From Halichoerus grypus (Eukaryota; Chordata; Mammalia; Carnivora; Phocidae), in contig NC_135714.1 of the NCBI RefSeq assembly GCF_964656455.1, forward strand, positions 126,908,131 through 126,972,130: a stretch of 64,000 bases of DNA, written 5' to 3'. Positions 11,542 to 23,009 of the stretch are shown one piece after another (the first letter of the stretch is position 1; each line of letters begins with the position of its first letter). Under the pieces are notes generated by a model. The model did no database searches. It was not told the DNA's origin and was given only the letters and a program-made list of their open reading frames with translations. Made by a program: the position numbers and the translations under genes.

Positions 11542-13560
11542 CGAGAGCCACTAAGTAATATGTATTTTCTGAAGCATTTGTGAAAGCTAAGGGAAGACAT
11601 TGAAATAACTATAGATGGTGGTGTTGGGGAGATAAAGCAGTAGTGCCACCAATTACATTTATCAGCTGTGTCACTCCATTATGTAGTTCACAGATATATG
11701 TAGATATATCTTTATAGATTAGCTTTGGCTTATCTATCGAGACAGATGTTATCATTTGAGTTGAACCCAGTACATCATACATTCATAAAAGACAGATGGA
11801 TGACACTGCTTATAGGAGGTTTAGTGCCTGTCTATAAAGGACAGATGGGTGCCGCTTCACAAAAATGTTTATATTGGCCAGCTGTGACTGCACCCCAGAG
11901 AGTAATGAAATATTCTCAATTCTCCAAAGAATTTCTCTACTTTTTGTTTTCCATTGTAATTGTCTGCAGAACCTTTCAGAACTGAGATATACCATTGTTA
12001 TAATCATATACAACCTACATCTAAAGATAGTTGCTCTTTGGTAGTATATAAAAAAATATAAGACACTCAGTAACCATTCCAGCCAAAGAAAATAAATGAG
12101 TCAGATTGTGAGATGATTTTATGCTGGCTATTTCTTTCGTTTGTAAATGGTTTTGAGTCTTATAAATGTAGCTAAAAATATGTCAAAATGTACAAGAGAT
12201 TTCTTTGATGGAAAACACCTGAAATCTATTCTCTTCACCTGTATTAACACACAAAATTCCAAAACTTTGTGGTGAGTGAAAATCAAGCCAATGCTGAATG
12301 AAGACTAAGTTGATATTCCATCTCTATGTGGTTTTGCATTGAACATTTATTTTTGTGACTTATTCTCTTTGCTGACTTGGTGACTGAATTCGTTATGCTT
12401 GGTTTCTTAAATTTTCAGTCTCATAAATAGTTTGCTTGTAATTTAATATCATGATTACTTTAAAAACCTAAATTTACAACAGACTTTAAATTCAAGACTG
12501 AGCCATCTCAAGGCTTTGTAAATGTTCAAATTTATGAATATCACAATAACAAATTATTTTCCCCATGAAGCTTTTTACATTCTACAACCCATAACTTTCT
12601 TAGAGTGTTTCACATTTTGTTTCATTTCTGCCTCTATCAGTAGCAATTCCCTCTTGTTTAAGGACTCTTTTTTCACGAGCAAAGATTTATATCTACCTCA
12701 TGAATTTTACTGTGTACATGGTAAAAGTAGAGAATAACAGATCTTAGTTAGCTGTGGATGACGAGGTTAGTAAGCTTCCAGTATGTTCAATTCAAATTCT
12801 TCAAGGTTAGTCACTGTTGGTGAAACCATGGATGTTAAATCTGTGAATGCTGAGAATTTACCATGTTGCCTAACCTAATACACCTATCATGATAAATCTC
12901 TTAAGGCTTTGAAGATAGATGGGTGTTTAATGTGCCTAAGCAAAGAAAAGAAGAATTTTAATTAAGAAGAGGGAGAGCATGAATCTCTCCCTATCATTGA
13001 GGTCTTTATTGCCTTCAAATTTCTTCAGATATTTCAATATAGCTTCTTTCTACACAAAGTTTGAGAAACTCTGAATTAAACAACCAATGAGAGATTCCTT
13101 TAAATTTCAGGTGTCTGGGTCAAGAGTTCAGATTGGATACCACTTGGATTATTTGGTGAGAAAGTTCAGGGGAAAAAGAGAAACAATACACACTCAACCC
13201 ACACTTCTTATGGACCAGCAAGCCGAAAATATGGTTAGTCAAATATGCCAACCACACTTGACTTTCTAATTTTCAAAGTAGAAGGGTTCCTTCACAGGTT
13301 GAAACACGATATCATAATGTTGTTGAAGAGTGCAAATGGTTCCACTGCTATCTCCCAGCAGGAAGCAGAATCTATGGCCTGAGCAGAAACACTTCAGTAG
13401 TTTAGGCCTATTGAAATAGGGTTTAAAGAATGAAGAACTTGAACTCCAGCATTACCATGTGGACAAGACACAGCTTATCTTAATGCATGGGGCAAAATAA
13501 TAGAGTGGGACCAGGCCTCAGAGATTCTGGGAAGTTGATCTCCTTAAAAAGCTCTCACAG
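9860..13560. other. Unassigned sequence, no gene seen
   Basis: AT-rich DNA with a (CA)(GA) microsatellite at 11492-11547 and a TG-rich patch near 10130-10165. Open frames are all below 90 codons and lack recognisable domains. No repeat family recognised by eye. Confidence 0.55.
11492..11547. repeat. Compound (CA)n(GA)n microsatellite
   Basis: About 8 CA units run straight into about 15 GA units with a few interruptions at the 3' side. Confidence 0.95.
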
Positions 13561-13566
13561 TAAAAT

Positions 13567-14890
13567 ACTAGAAATTGCCACAGATGGCAGAGTAGGGAGA
13601 TCCCGAGCTTACCTTCTCCCACAGTGTCTCTATTCCTACATACATAACATCTCTGAGAACAAACTGAAGACTAGCAAAACAGATAATACACAACTAAGAA
13701 TACAAAGAAAAAGCCATATTGAGATGGCGAGGAGAGGCAGAGATGTGGTTTGATCAGGTGTCACAGAAGGAGGGATATTACAACCATAGAGTGCTTCCCT
13801 GAGGAATGAGGGCTTAAGCTCCACATTGGGCTCTACAGCCTAGGGGACTTGTACAGGGAAAAAGAGCCCCCAGTGTCTGGCTTTAAAAACTTTTTTCTGG
13901 GAGAGCAGAAAAGCAGTAGGAAACCAAGACTCCTCTCTTAAAAACACATGTGTATAATCTCACTTGCTCAGAGTCCCAGGACAGAGGCAGCTGTTTAAAA
14001 AGCACCTGGGTTACATTTGAAGGGGATCCATTGACTAATTTAGTCAATGTAAGCTGGAGGGACAGGGATCTGTTGGAATGTTCTCTGGGGGACAAAAGCA
14101 CTGGTGGGCATCATTTTTCTGTAACTTCCCTTCTACCTAGCTGGTCTGGTAGCATTTCTGGAACTCTCCATCTACTGTGCTAACACCACTTGCCCCACCC
14201 TGCCTTTCTTCTGTGGACTTGCCCCACTGAACACATCTGCCCCACCAGGAGCTTCTCCCAAGTGGCCTGCTACCCCAACCTTCCCAACAGGTTGCATTGG
14301 CCAGCATTAGAGCTCTTCCCAAATAGCTTCCCCAGCTCTGCCACTTTCAATACGCACACTTGGCTGACACTGAAACCTCTCCCACAGAGCCCTGCTCTGG
14401 GGCCAGGCCTCCACATTAGAATGCCCATAATAATGATATCCGAACCTCACAGCAAGCCATGCTGGAAGCCTGCCCTGCCCGCCAGTGAGCCCAGACCCAT
14501 TGCAGCCAGGTCCTGCAGTCAGCTGCACTGGGGGTCAACCCAAACACAAGTGCCCACAACAGTCATGTCCAGGCCTCTCAGTCAGACAGGCCATGGGCCA
14601 ACCCTGCTCATCAGCATTTCCATAAAATTCACGGCCAGACTTCCCAGGCAGCCATAGAGTGACACAGCCCTTCACGCCAGCAAGTCCACAACAATCATGA
14701 CCCAGAAATAACAGGAGGATGAATGCAGTGGGCATTGGCAAGGGCCTGGGGCAAGTGGGTCAGGTGATCAGGGAGAGTTTGCAGTACAAAGCCCCACAGG
14801 GCACCTTCTTCAAAAAGCCAGTACTTCAAGACCATGAGCCATAACTGATCCACCTAATACATAGAAAAAACAAAACAAAACAAAACAGAG
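13567..14890 (+). promoter_or_regulatory. L1 5'UTR (ancestral promoter region)
   Basis: The region begins 'agatggcagagtagggaga', a form shared by many L1 5' ends, is richer in G+C than its surroundings, and ends just before ORF1. Within it 'ataataatgatatccgaac', 'acaacagtcatgtccaggc' and 'acaacaatcatgacccaga' recur at 14427, 14557 and 14689, a degenerate tandem unit of about 130 bp. A 155-codon frame (14190-14657) and its antisense partners result from this composition and match no protein I know. Any promoter activity would have been ancestral. Confidence 0.65.
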
Positions 14891-14901
14891 AGTTAAGTAA
14901 A

Positions 14902-15783
14902 ATGAAGATACAGAGGAATATGTTCCAAATGAAAGAACAAGGCAAAGCCTCGGGGAAAAAACTAAATGAAATGGAGATAAGCAATTTACCAGATAAAGAG
15001 TTCAAAATAATGGTCATAAAGATGCTCATCAAACTCAGAAGAATAGATGAACAGAGTGGGAACTTCAACAAAGATGGAAAATACAAAAAACAAAACAAAA
15101 CAATCAGAGCTGTAAAAAATACAGTAAGAGGAATCAAGCAGATTAAAGGAAGCAGAACAGATTGGCAATCTGAAGGACAGAGTAGTAGAAATCATCCAAA
15201 TGAACAAGAAAAAAGAAAGAATGAAAAATGAAATAGGTTAAGAAACCTGTGGGACAACATCATGCATATTAAAAATCACATTATAGGAATCTCAGAAAGA
15301 GAAGAGAATGAGGGAGAGAGAAGAGAGCAGAAAAATTATTTGAGTAAATAATACCTGAAAACTTCCCTCACCCAGGGGAAAAAAGGACATCCAGGTCCAG
15401 GAAGCATAGAGAACCCCAGGAAACATGAACTCAAAGAGGTCCACACCAAGACACATAATAATTAAAATATCAAACATTAAAGATAAAGAGACAATCTTAA
15501 AAGCACTAAGAGAAATACAAATTGTTATGAAGAAGAAAAACTGCACAAGGCTATCAGCAGATTCCTCACCAGAAACTTTGCAGGCCAGAAGAAAGTGGCA
15601 GGATATATTCAAAGTGCTGAAAGGAAAAAAAAAAAAAAAACAGAAAACAAAAACAAGAATACTCTACCTGGCAAGTTATCATTCAGAATTGAAGGAGAGA
15701 TAAAGAGTTTCTCAGACAAACAAAAGTTAAAAGAGTTCATCACCATTAAGCCAGCATTACAAGAAGTGTTAAAGGGACTTCTT
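14902..15783 (+). pseudogene. L1 ORF1 remnant (RNA-binding chaperone), frameshifted
   Basis: ORF1p is the L1 nucleic-acid chaperone that trimerises and coats L1 RNA. Frame 14902-15231 encodes a lysine-rich helical segment (MEISNLPDKEFKIMVIKML) typical of the coiled-coil region. Frame 15425-15703 holds the RNA-recognition and start of the C-terminal domain (TPRHIIIKISNIKDKE, then LSADSSPETLQARRKW). A frameshift at the A-run near 15626-15642 moves the rest to the frame of 15595-15786, which keeps KLSFRIEGEIKSFSDKQK and ends PALQEVLKGLL. Order and content match L1 ORF1p well. Stops and shifts between the pieces mean no protein can be made. Confidence 0.85.
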
Positions 15784-17598
15784 TAAGCAGAAAAGACTAT
15801 AACTGGAAATTAGAAAATTATGAAAAAAAAATCCCACCAGTAGCAAACATATACTAAAGGTAATTAATTAATCACATATAAAGCTAGCATGAAAGTTAAA
15901 AGATGAAAGTAGTAAAGTCAACTATATCTACAATAATTAGTTAAGAGATATACAAAATAAAAAGATGTAAAATATGACATCAAATACATAAAATGTGGAG
16001 GGGGAGAGTAAAATTGTAGTGCTTTAGAATGTGTTCAAACTTATGTGACCATTAACTTAAAATTGCTATATACATAAGATATTATATATGAACATCATAG
16101 TCATCACAAACAAAAACCAACATCTATTTTGTTAATTGATACACACAAAATAAACAGAAAGGAATACAAACATAACACTAAGGAAAGTAACCAAATCACA
16201 AGGGAATGGAGCAAGAGAAGAAGAAAGGAACAGAGAACAAATACAAAAAACAACCAGAAAGCAATCATTAAAAGGGCAATAAGTACATATCTATCAATAA
16301 TTGCTTTAAACGTAAATGGACTAAATGTTCAAATCGGAAGACATAGGCTGACTGTATTAAAAAAAACAAACATATATGTGCTGCCTACAAAGGACTGACT
16401 TCAGATTTACAGACTGAAAGTTAAAGGATGGGAAATTTTATTCCATGCAAATAGAAACAAAAAGAAAACTGGGGTGGCAGTACTTACATCACACAAATTA
16501 GTCTTTAAAACAAAAACTGTAATAGAAAAAATAAGTGATTTACATAATGATCAAGGAATCAATCCAACAAGAGGATATGATATTTGTAAATATCTATGCA
16601 CACAATATAGGGGCAAAGCAGATATTAACCGACATAAGGGGAGAAAATGACAGTAATACAACAATAGTAGGGGACTTTCACCCCCCCCTTACATCAATGG
16701 ATAGGTCATCTGGACATAAAATCAATAAGCAAACATTGACCTTTAATGATACATTAAACCAGATGGACTTAATAGACACATACAGAGCATATCATTGAAA
16801 TACAGTAGAATATACATTCTTTTCAAGTGCACATGGAACATTATTTAGTATTGATCATATGTTAGGCCACAAAGCAAGCTTTAATCAATTTAAGAAAATT
16901 GAAATCATATCTAGCATCTTTTTTAACCACAGAAGTATGAAACTAGAAATTAATTACAAGAAAAAAAACCTTAAAAAATACCACAAACACATGGAGGCTA
17001 AAAACTGCTACTAAATAACCATGTGGACAATGAAGAAGTCAAAGAAGAAAAAAAAAAAACCTTGAGACAAATGAATATAGAAACAGAATGTCCCCAAATC
17101 TGTGAGACACAGAAAAAGCAGTTCTAAGAGGGAAGTTTATAACAATACAGACCTACCTCAGGAAACAAGAAAAATCTCAAATAAACAATCTAACTTTATA
17201 CCAAAGGGAAAGAGAAAAAGAACAAACAAAGCCCAAAGTTAGTATAAGGAAGGAAATAATAAATTGAACAGAATTTGAAGCAAAACTAGAAAAGATCAAT
17301 GAAACTAAAAGTTCTTTCAAAAGATAAACAAAATTAATAAACTTTGAGCCAGACTCATCAAGAAAAGAAGAGAGAGGGCCCAAATAAATAAAATCAGAAA
17401 TGAAAGAAGAGAAATTATGATGGATACCACAGAATACAAAAGATCATAAGAGACTACAATAAACAACTGGGACAACATGGAAGAAATAGATAAACTCCTA
17501 GAAACACAATTTCCCAAAAAGAATCAGAAAAAAGTAGAAAAATTTGAACAGACAAATTACCAGTAATGAAATTGAATCAGGAATTTAAAAACTCCCAG

Positions 17599-17805
17599 GA
17601 CACTTGGGTAGCTCAGTTGGTTAAGCATCCGACTCTTAATTTTGGCTCAGATTATGAGCGTGATCATGTGTCACGAGATTGAGCCATGCACTAGATTCCA
17701 CGCTCAGTGGGGTGTCTGCTTGAGACTCCCTCTGCCTTTTCCCCCACTCATGCACTCTCTCTTTCTTTTTGAAATAAATAAATAAATCTTAAAAAAAGAA
17801 GAAAT
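17599..17805 (+). mobile_element. Can-SINE nested in L1 ORF2
   Basis: Head 'cacttgggtagctcagttgg', body, CT-rich region and 'aaataaataaataaatctta' tail. Flanks 'atttaaaaactccca' (17583-17597) and 'attttaaaactccca' (about 17804-17818) form a 14/15 TSD. It has several changes from the young SINEs here, so it is an older insertion, but younger than the L1 it splits. Confidence 0.9.
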
Positions 17806-17982
17806 TTTAAAACTCCCAACAAATAAACATCTAGGACCAGGCAGTTTCACTGGTGAATTCCAACAAACATTTAAATAACAGTTCATACCTATCTTTCTCA
17901 AGCTATTAAAAAAATTGAACAGGAAAGAAAGCTTCCAAACTCATTCTATGATGCCATTCTATAATATCAAAACCAAAGACAC

Positions 17983-18011
<29 letters not shown>
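17983..18011. repeat. (CA)n microsatellite inside L1
   Basis: About 14 perfect CA units within the ORF2 remnant. Confidence 0.95.
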
Positions 18012-18014
<3 letters not shown>

Positions 18015-18156
18015 TTACTGGCCAATATCCCTGATAAACCTTGATGCAAAAATCCTCAACAAAATACTAGCAAACCAAATTCAACAATACATTTAAAGGA
18101 TCATACACCATGATAAAGTGGGATTTAATCCAGAGATACAAGAATGGTTAAAGAAT

Positions 18157-18178
18157 GGTAGATTACTGGTAATCTACC
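18157..18178. repeat. Near-perfect palindrome at an L1 breakpoint
   Basis: Arms 'ggtagattac' (18157-18166) and 'gtaatctacc' (18169-18178) separated by TG. It lies at the point where ORF2 RT sequence ends and the tail of another L1 begins. Confidence 0.8.
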
Positions 18179-18587
18179 CACAATTTGCATCGACATGGAT
18201 GGAACTGGAGGGGCTTATGCTAAGTGAAATAAGTCAAGCAGAGAAAGACAATTATCATATGTTTTCACTCATACGTGGAACATAAGGAATAGCACAGAGG
18301 ACCACAGGGGAAGGGAGGGAAAACTGAATGGGAAGAAATCAGAGAGGGAGATAGGGGAGAGACTCTGGACTCCAGGAAACAAACTGAGGGTTACAGAAGC
18401 TCGGAGGGGGTGGGGGGATGGGGTAACCAGGTTATGGGTATTAAGAAGGGCACGTGTTGGGATGAGCACCGGCTGTTATATGCAACGAATGATTCATTGA
18501 ACACTACAACAAAAACTTATGATTTACTATATGCTGGCTAACTGAACATAATAAAAAATATAAATAAATAAATAAAAATAAATAAAT
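18179..18587 (+). mobile_element. 5'-truncated L1 3' tail nested in older L1
   Basis: It begins 'caatttgcatcgacatgg', follows the carnivore L1 ORF2 end and 3'UTR ('gaaataagtcaagcagagaaagac', 'tttcactcatacgtgg', 'gggtattaagaagggcacgtg', 'gttatatgcaacgaatgattc') and ends in an (AAATA)n-rich tail. The host L1 resumes at 18588 with the region 'atgggcagagatctgaatagac', about 1.5 kb further along ORF2 than where it stopped. No TSD was found, so the insertion came with, or was followed by, a deletion. Confidence 0.8.
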
Positions 18588-18939
18588 AAAATGGGCAGAG
18601 ATCTGAATAGACATTTCTCCAAATAAAATATACAGATGATGAATAGGAACATGAAAAGGTGCTCAACATCACTAATTACCAGGTAAATGCAAATCAAAAC
18701 CACAGTGAGATATCACTGTACATCCGCCAGAATGGCTATTATCAAAAAGACAAGAAATAACAGGTACTAGTGAGGATGTAGAAAGATGGGAAAACTTGTG
18801 CCCTGTTGGTGGGAATGCAAGATGGTGTAGCCACCATGGAAAACAATGTGGAGATTCCTAAAAAAACGAAAAACAGAACTGAAACTAATACAGTATTGTA
18901 TGTCAACTACATTTCATTAAAAAAATAAAAGTTGCTGTG

Positions 18940-20820
18940 ACCCAATATTATGGACATTTTTTTTCCAAATAAAAGGAGTCAGCATTACAGATAAAACAAT
19001 ATGTTTTTTAAGATCTTTTATAAAGTGTTCTCACTAATTGCATAAATATCTGTAGCTATTACAAACAAGTTGCTTTGGGAAATTTTAAAATTAATAGTAA
19101 GTTCTTAATCGGAATGATAAAATTTTCCCTGATACATTTAATATTTATTTTAATGAGGGTACTATTTATAAAACTTACAACAAATATGGATACACTGGAA
19201 AGGGTTTATAGTCATGTAAATAAGTGGGTTTACAATGAAGTCCAGGAAGATTTATAACTAGGGTTTTTGTTTATTTGTTTTTGTTTTGCATGTTTTGTTT
19301 TAGCTTGAAGAAGATAGCTGTGATTATATTACTATTTATTGAAATATTTTGATAAAAATAATTCTACTTGGAAACCATAAGAATATTTTGTCTGTAATAG
19401 TCTGGGTACTCATGTCCTAAAGTAGACCTCTAAAAGATGATTCTAAAGTTGAAGAATCAAAAAGGTAGGTAATTTTTACAATAGTAAAATTAAAATAGGC
19501 ACTTGATTTTTCTTGCTTGATCTGTATGGGTTTTTATTTCTCTAGACTGTACATAAGCATGAGGAAAGTCAATCATAAATACTATATATATGTATATTTT
19601 GCAAAATTTTATTTGATCTTTATTGGATTTTAATCAGACAGAACAAAGTTAATGAAATTTTAAAGGCTTACATTTGGTTCCAAATGCATGATACATTTAC
19701 AGACTTTTTCTAATGTTTTAAATAATTATTACTAGTTTGCTTTTGTAACTGAAGCAGATATATAGCATTGAGAGCAACACCAAAGGAATGTTTTAATTTA
19801 TTAATTAAAATGTTATAGCTTCTTCAAGGCTGGTACCTAAATGCAAGCAAAAGCAGTGATCTGTGAATTAGTTTCTCTTCTCAGAAGTAGAGTTGCTATG
19901 GATATTTAAATAGGATTTAACTGAAAGAGAAAGTTCTTTGGCTAAATCAAAGCATTAAAACATTTCAGTGAAGTTTAGATTTCATTTCACTTTCCAAACT
20001 CGCAAATGAATTTCCCTAAGCATGAAAGGCAGAAGTTGAGAAGGCTTGGAAGAATGCTGTCACTGTAAAGCAAAGCACAGTTCCTGATTTCTGTGTAACT
20101 GCCACCATTCCATTTCAATGTTGATTTCCAAAGTCTGATCATGATTCCCTTTGTGGTCATCTACAACTAAAAACATCGAACTGATAACAAAGTGGCACAG
20201 CTGTTAAGTTGCTTTCCCAACAGTTGGATGGCAAATCATTCATCTGGCTTAAGAGCTTAGAGGAGGACCTGAAGAAGGAACCAAGGCAATTCCCTTTCCA
20301 CAATTATGTTCCAAGTTGATCTCTCAAGATCAAACCTCATAGAGAAATTTCCAGACAACTTTGACACTATGCAAGTAGACTCAGCAAATGGTTCTTGATA
20401 GAGTCAGTCACTCATTCTCTGACTAGATCTGGTCTAGATCAAATTAACCAGAGATGCAGAGAGGGGATGACAGGAGATCTAGGCTAAATCTGTGGTATAC
20501 ATACAGCATTTATATCTTTCATCTTTAGTTTTATGAAGACTGACAGCTCTGATCAAATTCAAGTTGATGTTACCTTTCATACTATTCCTTCCTCAAAGGA
20601 CACTCCTTAGCAAGCAGGGTGTGAGGAAAGACAGCACCAGCTACAATATGCATTTTTGAAGCTTCTTGGCCATACCCCTGCTGTCTATAACATCTGCTCC
20701 ATTTCTTATCAGCCTGTTTCTAATGCTTTTTATTTAGACTTAAAATGAGTGTTCTATTTGTGATTTAATAGAATTTATAAGTTCAATCTTTACAACTGAT
20801 CGAAAAGATATAGCAGATAA
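18940..20820. other. Unassigned AT-rich sequence, no gene seen
   Basis: No repeat family, RNA gene or gene-like frame recognised. The longest frames are about 60 codons. Confidence 0.6.
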
Positions 20821-20825
20821 AAATG

Positions 20826-21236
20826 ATGTGACTGGGTGATGGACACTGGGGAGGGTATGTGTTCTGGTAAGCGCTGTGAATTGTGCAAGACTGTTGAATC
20901 TCAGATCTGTACCTCTGAAACAAATAATGCAATATATGTTAAGAAAGAAAAAAAGAAGAAGAAGAATGTAGCAGGAGGGGAAGAATGAAGGGGGGGAAAT
21001 TGGAGCGGGAGAAGAACCATGAGAGACAATGGACTCTGAAAAACAAACTGAGGGTTCTAGAGGGGAGGGGGTTGGGAGGATGGGTTAGCCTGGTGATGGG
21101 TATTGAGGAGGGCACGTTCTGCATGGAGCACTGGGTGTTATGCACAAACAATGAATCATGGAACACTATATCTAAAACTAATGATGTAATGTATGGGGAT
21201 TAACATAACAATAAAAAAATTTAAATAAAAAAAAAT
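20826..21236 (+). mobile_element. 5'-truncated carnivore L1 3' tail
   Basis: It carries 'tggggagggtatgtg', 'gtgaattgtgcaagactg', 'gtacctctgaaacaaataatg', 'aacaaactgagggttctag', 'gggtattgaggagggcacg', 'gggtgttatgcacaaac' and ends 'aacataacaataaaaaa'. This is the 3'UTR of a carnivore-specific L1 lineage. It is closely similar to the direct-orientation part of the element at 22533-22908. No clear TSD. Frames on either strand here (20939-21166 minus, 20985-21203 plus) are L1 3'UTR, not genes. Confidence 0.88.
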
Positions 21237-21426
21237 AGAGAAACTTCCTATAGTGGGTAAAGTTAGTTACTGGGGAATCAAATACAAAGAGAGATGAAGA
21301 CATTGAGCCATAATAGATGCAGGTTGCTGTCCATAATACTTATTAAATATGGCCTTGGAAAACACTAATGACTCTTATCGTGTACTGCCAATTAAAATGA
21401 CACTATAGCCAAAAGGAACCCTGGGG

Positions 21427-21628
21427 GTGCCTGGTGGTCAGTCAGTTAAATACTGACTCTTGGTTTCTGCTCAGGTCATGATCTCATGGGTTGAGAGATC
21501 AAGCGCCACCTCAGGGTCCATGCTCAGTAGGTAATCTGCTTGAAGATTCTCTCCCTATACCCCTCATCTGACTTGTGCTTCCCCCATCTCTCTCTGGAAC
21601 AAATAAATAAATCTTAAAAAAAAAAAAG
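21427..21628 (+). mobile_element. Can-SINE (diverged)
   Basis: Head 'ggggtgcctggtggtcag', 'tgctcaggtcatgatctcatggg', CT-rich segment, 'aaataaataaatctt' and an A11 tail. Several deletions against the other copies mark an older insertion. The TSD is eroded. Confidence 0.85.
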
Positions 21629-21629
21629 A

Positions 21630-22114
21630 GAAATCCTAGATTGCAAAACCACTCCTAAAGATACACAGTATGAGTAAAACTGGTCTAAAGTTTCAGTGTA
21701 TCATCACCAGAGAACTTAAAATTATAATGGCTTTGTAAAACTACTTCAAATTAACCAGAAGAACTAGAAACTGATTATATTCTTTTTGATGGATTAATAC
21801 AATTTATGAGGGAATCAGTACATCTCAGAAGAACAAAATTTATGAATCTGAGTCTTAGATCTGTACCTCTCTTCACCACTGGTTCTTTAGAAAATGGAGT
21901 CTGTGACCAAGCTCCCTTGCTCAGGTTTTATTGATAGGTAGAATCCCAGAGCAGCAGGTCTGAGGCAAGGAAAGTGAGGCAGGGAAAGAGGGAATACACA
22001 TACAAAAGGATATATAACCAAGCTGGTCAGAGCTGCACAAGAAATACAGCTGATTGCTTTGTTCTGCACATAGTTTTCCAAACAGGCCTTGTGTCAGAGT
22101 TGCCCCTTTAGGAC
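21630..22114. other. Unassigned sequence
   Basis: No recognisable gene or named repeat. Short frames on the minus strand near 21887-22124 overlap one another and have no features of a known protein. Confidence 0.5.
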
Positions 22115-22315
22115 AGGGTTCCACAGAATTTATCTGTAAAAGTCAAAAAAGTAAATATTTAGGCTATGTAGGGCATGTGGTCTCGTTCACAATTATTTAA
22201 CTCCATTGTTATAGCATGAAAGTTATCATAGACAATAAGTAAATAAATGAGCATGTCTATGTTTCAATAAAATTTTACCAAAATAGGAAGAAGGTCAGAA
22301 TGGCCCTTTGACTAT
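22115..22315 (+). mobile_element. hAT-type DNA transposon fragment (non-autonomous)
   Basis: 'ttatctgtaaaagtc...agtaaatatttaggctatgtagggc', 'atggtctcgttcacaattatttaactcc', 'gacaataagtaaataaatgagcatg' and 'tttcaataaaattttacca' follow, in order, a common mammalian hAT/Charlie-like MER element. A second copy of the same family lies inverted near 57165-57955. No transposase is encoded. Confidence 0.7.
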
Positions 22316-22406
22316 TTGACAAACCCCATCTTAGAGGGAAAAGGGAAAGGAATTTACTCACTCTTTCCTGTCTCCCCTCTTTCATTGGTCAAGATTCATC
22401 CCATGG

Positions 22407-22908
22407 TCTATCACCCAGCCACCCCATCCCTCCCACCCTACCCCCCACTCCAGCAACCCTCAGTTTGTTTCCTGAGATTAAGAATTCCTCATATCAGTGA
22501 GGTCATATGATACATGTCTTTCTCTGATTGACTAGACATTGGGGAGGGTATGTGCTATGGTGAGCGCTGTGAATTGTGCAAGACTGTTGAATCACAGATC
22601 TGTACCTCTGAAACAAATAATGCAATATATGTTAAGAAAAAAAAAAAGAAGACGGAGGGGAAGGATGAAGGGGGGGAAATCGGAGGGGGAGATGAACCAT
22701 GAGAGACGATGGACTCTGAAAAACAAATTGAGGGTTCTAGAGGGGAGGGGCGTGGGAGGATGGGTTAGCCTGGTGATGGGTATTAAAGAGGGCACATTCT
22801 GCATGGAGCACTGGGTGTTATGCACAAACAATGAATCATGGAACACTACATCAAAAACTAATGATGTAATGTATGGTGACTAACATAACAATAAAAAATT
22901 AAAAAAAA
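22407..22908 (+). mobile_element. L1 insertion with 5' inversion (twin priming)
   Basis: The left part (22407-22532) is carnivore L1 3'UTR in reverse orientation: its complement reads 'gtcaatcagagaaagacatg ... ggtgatagac'. The right part (22533-22908) is the same 3'UTR in forward orientation, starting 'tagacattggggagggtatg', exactly where the inverted part ends in the consensus, and ends 'aacataacaataaaaaatt' plus an A-tail. A perfect 13-bp TSD 'attcatcccatgg' (22394-22406 and 22909-22921) brackets both parts, so they entered as one event. Frames here (22539-22883 plus, 22592-22846 minus) are L1 3'UTR, not genes. Confidence 0.93.
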
Positions 22909-23009
22909 ATTCATCCCATGGGGCATTAATACTTCTGGACTTTGTCACACCCCTCCCTATAATCACTGAGTAAACAGATTCCACATACCACAGCATGGTG
23001 CATTATTTG

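Larger units (their letters stand above)
16261..18156 (+). pseudogene. L1 ORF2 remnant: endonuclease and partial RT
   Basis: ORF2p supplies the endonuclease and reverse transcriptase of L1. The start of the endonuclease is visible as LNVNGLN about 16307-16327. A later frame (16535-16798) has the conserved TTIVGDF motif followed by a DRSSGHKINK segment and DLIDTYR, as in the C-terminal half of the endonuclease. From about 17470 to 18150, scattered in-frame pieces of the N-terminal RT region remain, including the segment equivalent to 'GPDGFTGEF', which the SINE at 17599 splits. The catalytic RT centre is absent because the sequence breaks off at 18156. Many stops; non-functional. Confidence 0.8.
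13567..18935 (+). mobile_element. Old near-complete L1 (L1M-type), rearranged
   Basis: In order: a GC-richer 5'UTR beginning 'agatggcagagtagggaga', ORF1 (about 14902-15783), a long inter-ORF spacer, ORF2 endonuclease and partial reverse transcriptase (about 16261-18156), then a jump to the ORF2 C-terminus (18588-18867) and the terminal 'gtatgtcaactacatttcatt' 3' end. It is interrupted by a Can-SINE (17599-17805) and by the tail of another L1 (18179-18587). About 1.5 kb of ORF2 between the RT and the C-terminal region is missing, and a second jump near 18867 removes most of the last part. I found no convincing TSD. Coding capacity is lost. Confidence 0.85.

Noticed and set aside
11460..11560. 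CRISPR-like or phage/plasmid-like arrays
   Set aside because: The tandem repeats in this window are microsatellites, L1 5'UTR units or small local duplications. There are no regular repeat-spacer units, and the DNA is mammalian.
14190..14657. 155-codon plus-strand frame
   Set aside because: It lies in the L1 5'UTR, has frames open on both strands, and has no protein family resemblance.
14902..16800. Intact L1 ORFs or a domesticated L1 protein
   Set aside because: Every L1 ORF here is broken by stops, frameshifts, a SINE or deletions.
22539..22883. 114-codon plus-strand frame similar to another at 20985-21203
   Set aside because: The shared protein-like text is L1 3'UTR present in both tails, not a gene family.
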